From: Mytilus edulis
Taxonomy: Eukaryota > Mollusca > Bivalvia > Mytilida > Mytilidae
DNA length: 64,000 nucleotides
Direction of reading: 5' to 3'
NCBI RefSeq assembly: GCF_963676685.1
Contig: NC_092345.1
Location: 50,117,838-50,181,837 of the forward strand
This document shows positions 61,301 to 64,000 of the stretch, piece by piece (within the stretch, counting starts at the first letter, position 1; every line of letters begins with the position of its first letter). The notes below the pieces were generated by a model, which made no database searches, had not been told where the DNA came from, and worked only from the letters and a program-made list of their open reading frames with translations. Position numbers and translations under genes: made by a program.

Positions 61301-62170
61301 AAATAAATGACGATAAAACATAAAGTATAAATTACTTCCTGGTCTCCTTCCTCAGCATCTAATTCATCTTTATCTTTTTTCTTTTTCCTATCATTTGGAG
61401 GTGGGATAAAGTTTAACATCTGTATACAGTCTTCAAGGTAATATTCTACAATACAAATAACTTGCATGATCACTTGTAGAGAATACTGCAGCAACTTTAA
61501 TGGAGTACTAATAATCCTTTTCCATTTTCATTTCTGAATATCACTACAAAGATTTTCTTATATCTGAATTCTATGCCACAGACAAATTATATCAGAATTT
61601 AACCCTGAAACTGAAACATTCAATGAGAACTTTGACTTTTTAAGTAAGCTGCCATTACTAAAATTGGGAAAAAATATATCAAAATATTTTTTTTAACTAT
61701 TCTAATTTATCATAGAATATTGTAATAACTTTGTAATATCTATAAAATGGGAATATTGTTATTACAGAAATTTCATCATTAATTCAGAAGGGATTAATGT
61801 AATTACATGTGCAAGGAATGTTAAAACTTCTTCAGTACCAAAAACCTGAAGCTTTTTTTTATACAAACTTGCCACTATTATGCCATATAACTACAAAAAA
61901 ATGTAACCTTGCCTTCTTATTCAAATTTTACTTTTAGTAGAACTAAACCTTAAAGATACTACATTCATCAATTTAAAAAATGGGGGGGGGGGGGGGGTAT
62001 TAAAACCACATACCTTGTACAGGATGAGTTCTTCCATACACTTCAACGATTTTACAATCGCCAAAATATTCAGAAAACAGTGATGTATCTATTGTGGCTG
62101 ACATCAGTACAACACGTAATTGTGGATATGTATTTACCATGTCTCGTAACATAATCAGAAGGAAATCAGT
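37076..62170 (-). CDS. DHX9: DHX9 / RNA helicase A, C-terminal two thirds (5' part outside the window)
   Basis: Exons (- strand): 62170-62014, 61445-61336, 60644-60546, 60158-60044, 58849-58755, 58046-57973, 56237-56085, 55808-55648, 55063-54952, 53331-53164, 52874-52790, 52035-51937, 49454-49287, 44829-44714, 44154-43954, 37394-37076; all junctions are GT-AG with matching phase. Without the 39805-43068 exon they give 743 residues. The DEAH helicase second domain is present: SATIDTS (motif III), [10 protein letters not shown] (V), QRRGRAGR (VI). The HA2 and OB-fold regions follow ('[19 protein letters not shown]', 'FPEPFI', 'HKSSVNC', '[11 protein letters not shown]'), then an RGG tail. The dsRNA-binding domains, motif I and DEIH box must lie beyond 64000. 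DHX9 family enzymes unwind RNA and DNA-RNA structures, including long hairpins from inverted repeats, in the nucleus. Confidence 0.93.
38493..38880. mobile_element. Inverted-repeat element in a DHX9 intron
   Basis: The left end 'aatagacaactttcgagttc' and the reverse complement of the right end 'aatagaccactttcgagttc' match except at one base. The interior carries 'aatgacgtcataaaggca' but no coding sequence. Confidence 0.65.
39805..43068 (-). CDS. Giant 3264-nt in-frame exon (putative cassette) of the DHX9 gene
   Basis: This is an open stretch of 1088 codons between a pyrimidine-rich acceptor (TTTTATTTTTCCATC..GAATAG|T, 43069) and a donor (TGTCT|GTAAGC, 39804). Both boundaries are phase 2, like the exons on either side, and the length is a multiple of three, so inclusion or skipping keeps the DHX9 frame. 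The protein part is hydrophilic. First comes a Lys-rich segment ('[19 protein letters not shown]', '[11 protein letters not shown]'), then 24 tandem 13-residue repeats (40089-41024), then an acidic/basic end. Several psi-Lys-x-Glu sites (VKLE, IKKE, VKVE, VKME, MKIE, VKEE) are present. I recognise no domain. If the donor is not used, translation ends at TAA 39803-39801. An independent intronic gene cannot be excluded. Confidence 0.7.
40089..41024 (-). repeat. 24 tandem 39-bp units coding 13-residue repeats
   Basis: The typical unit is [13 protein letters not shown]. Conserved are N-W at the start, E at position 6, G at 8, P at 11 and T at 13. Variant units have '[13 protein letters not shown]' or '[13 protein letters not shown]', and pairs of units are repeated together. 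All 24 are exactly 39 bp, with no frameshift. Confidence 0.9.
44919..45088 (+). repeat. SINE-like repeat copy 1
   Basis: It contains 'aatgtgtccacagtacacgg', 'atgccccactcgcacta' and 'actaagtttcaagttgattg', shared with copies at 46.50, 50.54, 61.04 and 62.26 kb. It is antisense to DHX9. Confidence 0.8.
45137..45434 (+). repeat. 149-bp tandem duplication with acidic coding-like sequence
   Basis: Two almost identical 149-bp units (start 45137 and 45286), then a partial third phrase. In the second unit one frame reads '[20 protein letters not shown]' and goes on '[20 protein letters not shown]' up to a stop near 45498, like the acidic end of a protein. The unit length is not a multiple of three, so the first unit shifts the frame. 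It is probably a captured or processed gene fragment; the source is unknown. Confidence 0.6.
46020..46490 (+). repeat. Three tandem units of about 160 bp
   Basis: Each unit has 'caatagatataaacaattca', 'aagtttcatgga' and 'tttgagttattgtccgaagtg', starting near 46029, 46191 and 46350. The last runs into 'gacggacggacagacgg' and then the SINE-like copy 2. Confidence 0.75.
46495..46785 (+). repeat. SINE-like repeat copy 2, full tail
   Basis: It has the complete tail 'aactaccttgaccaaaaact', a tetranucleotide-like 'gacagatggatggacaaac' stretch, 'cagaccagaaaacataatgc' and 'ggtggggcataaaaa'. Confidence 0.8.
48338..49243. mobile_element. Pogo/Tigger-like Tc1-mariner element, non-autonomous
   Basis: Flanking TA dinucleotides (48336-48337, 49244-49245) bracket ends CAGTCAAACCTGATTAAACC and, on the other strand, CAGTATAACCTTATAAACCA. 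Subterminal 'aaaccgg' boxes recur at both ends. There is no transposase frame of useful length. Confidence 0.8.
49925..50140. repeat. Foldback element with 78-bp arms
   Basis: 49925-50002 and 50063-50140 are reverse complements with only a few differences near the outer ends. The 60-bp spacer repeats part of the left arm directly ('gacccataaaattaattttt'). It lies in the DHX9 intron between 49286 and 44830 on one side and the exon at 51937 on the other. Confidence 0.85.
50538..51032 (+). repeat. SINE-like repeat copy 3, with three tandem cores
   Basis: The block from 'ttttc(t/c)atgtt..agtggaccgtgaaat' to 'actaagtttcaagttgattg' occurs three times in a row (about 50570, 50735, 50915), joined by 'aactaccttgaccaaaaact'. 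Confidence 0.8.
51638..51660. repeat. Poly-C run
   Basis: A run of 23 C. A similar run of G is at 61982-61997. The length of such runs is unreliable in assemblies. Confidence 0.7.
54303..54444. repeat. Foldback hairpin with 42-bp outer arms
   Basis: 54303-54344 and 54403-54444 are exact reverse complements. An inner pair of 15 bp (54352-54366, 54380-54394) continues the hairpin after a short mismatch. It lies in a DHX9 intron. Confidence 0.85.
57049..57924. mobile_element. hAT element with 8-bp target duplication and zinc-finger remnant
   Basis: GGTGCAAT is repeated exactly at both flanks (57041-57048, 57925-57932). The ends begin CAGGGGTCGAAATTA and CAGGGGTCGAATTTA (other strand). The subterminal motif 'gaccagtaga' occurs twice near each end. 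It lies in a DHX9 intron. Confidence 0.88.
57170..57700 (+). pseudogene. Remnant of a hAT-type zinc-finger protein, with its own small intron
   Basis: The first part ends '[20 protein letters not shown]', '[14 protein letters not shown]'. A 41-bp GT-AG gap (GTAATG..TTTCAG, about 57514-57552) would join it to '[20 protein letters not shown]' and a stop near 57701. The Cys2 and His2 (CTIC ... HEQSEQH) form a TTF/BED-like finger, as found at the start of hAT transposases and their host relatives. The catalytic part is missing. The direction is opposite to DHX9. Confidence 0.6.
58123..58310. mobile_element. Short TA-flanked inverted-repeat element
   Basis: The ends CTGTAGATTC and CTGGGGATTC (other strand) are each followed by similar 'cgt(g/t)ggtaccaattttcgtgg' type sequence. 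TA lies at both flanks (58121-58122, 58311-58312). Confidence 0.7.
58536..58746. mobile_element. Inverted-repeat element next to a DHX9 splice donor
   Basis: 'agctattttcctaatgcatg' near 58542 pairs with its reverse complement near 58720-58740. The right end lies only a few bases from the donor of the exon ending at 58755. Confidence 0.7.
61037..61290 (+). repeat. SINE-like repeat copy 4
   Basis: It begins 'catgtgtctattgtacacgg', has the shared core, and ends in 'gcaggacagacagacgaatgg'. It lies in a DHX9 intron, antisense. Confidence 0.75.
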
Positions 62171-62257
62171 CTGAAATAGACAAGAAACTGACAATATACG
62201 TACAATTTACAAATGATAATAAAGTGGACAATGTATTTACAAATGCATACCAATAAC

Positions 62258-62550
62258 AATAATGTGTCCCCAGTACATGGATGCCCCATCTGCACTATCA
62301 TTTTCCTATGTTCAGTGGACCATGAAAATGGGGGAAAATCTCTAGTTTGGCATTAAAATAAGAAAGATTACATCATAGGGAACATGTGTACTAAGTTTCA
62401 AGTTGATTGGACTTCAACTTCATCAAAAACTACCTTGACCAAAAACTTTATCCTAAAGCAGGACAGATTGACCGACGAACGAACAAACAGACGAATGAAC
62501 AAAAAGACGCACAGACCAGAAAACATAATGCCCATAAATGGGGCTTAAAA
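62258..62550 (+). repeat. SINE-like repeat copy 5
   Basis: Full unit including the 'gaacgaacaaacagacgaat' tail and 'cagaccagaaaacataatgc'. It lies in the intron upstream of the first DHX9 exon seen here, antisense. Confidence 0.78.
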
Positions 62551-62984
62551 AGTAATTTATGGGATTTAACATGTTTGTTTGTGTGGATAATAAACTGTTT
62601 CAACTAGATATCATTGAGATGGGAGCCATCTCTGTGGGCCCCGCTGTCAATAACGTGGGGTAAATAAGTTGTATGGATAATCTGATATGAAGCATTATTT
62701 GAAGTTATTACATAGTCTCATGTGTGATTTTGATCTAAGATTTTAAGTTAAAACTGATAAATATTCTCATCTTACTTTCATAGTATAATAGTGATATGAC
62801 TGCATGATGTGAACTCATTGTTTACTACTCTAAGGTGACTTCTGGATATATGGATTGATGTTTGAACAATATGTTTAAAGGTGCTGCCCAATTGATATTT
62901 GTCACATATTTTTAGAATTATGCCTTCAATATATTATGACCCACCAAGTATAAAGTATGAAATATAAATGGTTCCTGAGAGGTA

Positions 62985-63905
62985 GAGCAGACACAATTTG
63001 TTAAGAACAACGAACGGATGGACAGACCGACAGACTGATCTTAGACCTAGGATGCATACATTATGACACATTCTCTTGTGTTGGTTAATATATATGTTAA
63101 GTTGAAAATGTTTGTCAGGTATAAAGTATGAAATAATAACAGCTGTCCTCTCAAAATATAATGTGGATCAAATTTGTTAGCGATGGACAGACCAACAGAC
63201 AGACAGACCTTTGACCTAGGAAGTGGTACATACATCATGACACACCCTCTGGTGTTGGTTAAAATGGATGTCAAGTATAATATTTGAAATCATAACGGTT
63301 CTCAAGATATAGAGCGGACACAATCTTCACCACAGGACACAGGGTTGTCAACTGAAACCAAAGTTTTTTTGACGTTGACCTTTGACCTAGGAAGTTGTAC
63401 ATACATCATGACACGCCCTCTGGTGGTGGTTAAAATGTATGACAAGTATATACTTTGAAATCATAACGATTATCTAGATATGGAGCGGACACGATCTTCA
63501 CCACAGGACACAGGATTGTCAACTCGAAACCAAAGTTTTTGACCTTGACCTTTGACCTAGGAAGTTGTACATACATCATGACACACCCTCTGGTGGTTGT
63601 TAAAATGGATGTCAAGTATAAACTTTGAAATCATAATGGTTATCTAGATATGGAGCGGACACGATCTTCACCACAGGACACGGGGTTGTCAACTGAAACC
63701 AAAGTTTTTGACCTTGATCTTTGACCTAGGAAGTTGTACATACAACATGACACACCCTCTGGTGTTGGTTAATAATCATGTTAAGTATTAAGTATGAAAT
63801 CATAACGGTTCTCTAGATATGGAGCGGACACGAAAGTGTTACGGACGGACAGACGGACGGACGGACAGACTGATCACTATAGGGCGACCCGCCGTCGGCG
63901 GGGCC
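62985..63905 (+). repeat. Tandem array of about 180-bp units
   Basis: Units contain 'tttgacctaggaagt(g/t)gtac', 'catcatgacac(a/g)ccctctggtg' and 'agatatggagcggacac', repeated from about 63000 to 63840. The array ends in 'acggacggacagacggacgg' and 'gcgacccgccgtcggcgggg'. It is a family I associate with bivalve genomes. Confidence 0.75.
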
Positions 63906-64000
63906 CTAATAACATCATTTATCGCTTTTGTTCGAAATTTTCCTTTGATCTTGTGGACTGATAATTTCCTTTCTCAGTGGAGTCGAGTGATATGAAAAAT

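Noticed and set aside
62985-63905. CRISPR-like array
   Set aside because: Units of about 180 bp are similar throughout, with no short repeat/unique spacer pattern, and the DNA is animal.

Overview
This window is animal nuclear DNA, most likely from a marine bivalve of the mussel type (Mytilus or a close relative). Genes are split by introns with GT-AG junctions, the DNA is AT-rich, and most of the sequence is repeats. Several repeat families look like ones I associate with mussel genomes. The assignment is an inference from pattern recognition, not from a search.

Left part (1-10 kb): a two-exon seven-transmembrane receptor gene (5220-9553, + strand) carries a somatomedin-B-like cysteine knot in its ectodomain. 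A decayed second copy lies at 1-715, where a hammerhead-ribozyme repeat replaces part of the coding sequence. Small inverted-repeat elements lie upstream at 1056-1188, 1194-1427 and 1993-2655. A perfect 43-bp-arm palindrome sits in the receptor intron.

Middle (10-36 kb): a graveyard of mobile elements. It holds a pair of long inverted copies of one repeat (about 10.9-12.3 and 23.0-24.2 kb) and a hAT-type element with 8-bp target duplication inside a tandem array (12505-13765). It also holds a dead APE-type LINE on the - strand (about 17.7-21.7 kb) with a 2A-like motif before its endonuclease. That LINE is interrupted by a tandem pair of hammerhead units (retrozyme-like). Further on are a decayed Penelope-like element with GIY-YIG before RT (24.6-26.6 kb, the Naiad-type order) and a BEL/Pao LTR retrotransposon on the - strand (28.5-34.3 kb). 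The BEL/Pao copy has two in-frame stops, several frameshifts and a 44-bp insertion copied from its own integrase region.

Right part (36-64 kb): the 3' two thirds of a DHX9/RNA helicase A gene on the - strand, with 15 conserved exons from 62170 down to 43954 and an RGG-box terminal exon at 37076-37394. Between the last two lies an open 3264-nt exon with matching phase-2 splice signals. It would add 1088 residues, including 24 tandem 13-residue repeats, just before the RGG tail. This possible giant cassette exon is, with the ribozyme repeats, the most unusual thing here. The DHX9 introns hold a pogo/Tigger-like element, a hAT element carrying a zinc-finger remnant, several short inverted-repeat or foldback elements, and at least five copies of one SINE-like repeat, all antisense to the gene. 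Smaller degenerate tandem units containing a 'gggacataactc'-like phrase or a 'tctacaaagtttcatgaa'-like phrase occur in introns near 52.5, 55.1-55.4 and 59.3-59.8 kb.

Stretches not listed below (about 2.9-4.1, 4.2-5.2, 14.6-16.9, 21.9-22.9, 26.8-28.2 kb, and the rest of the DHX9 introns) show no gene I can support.
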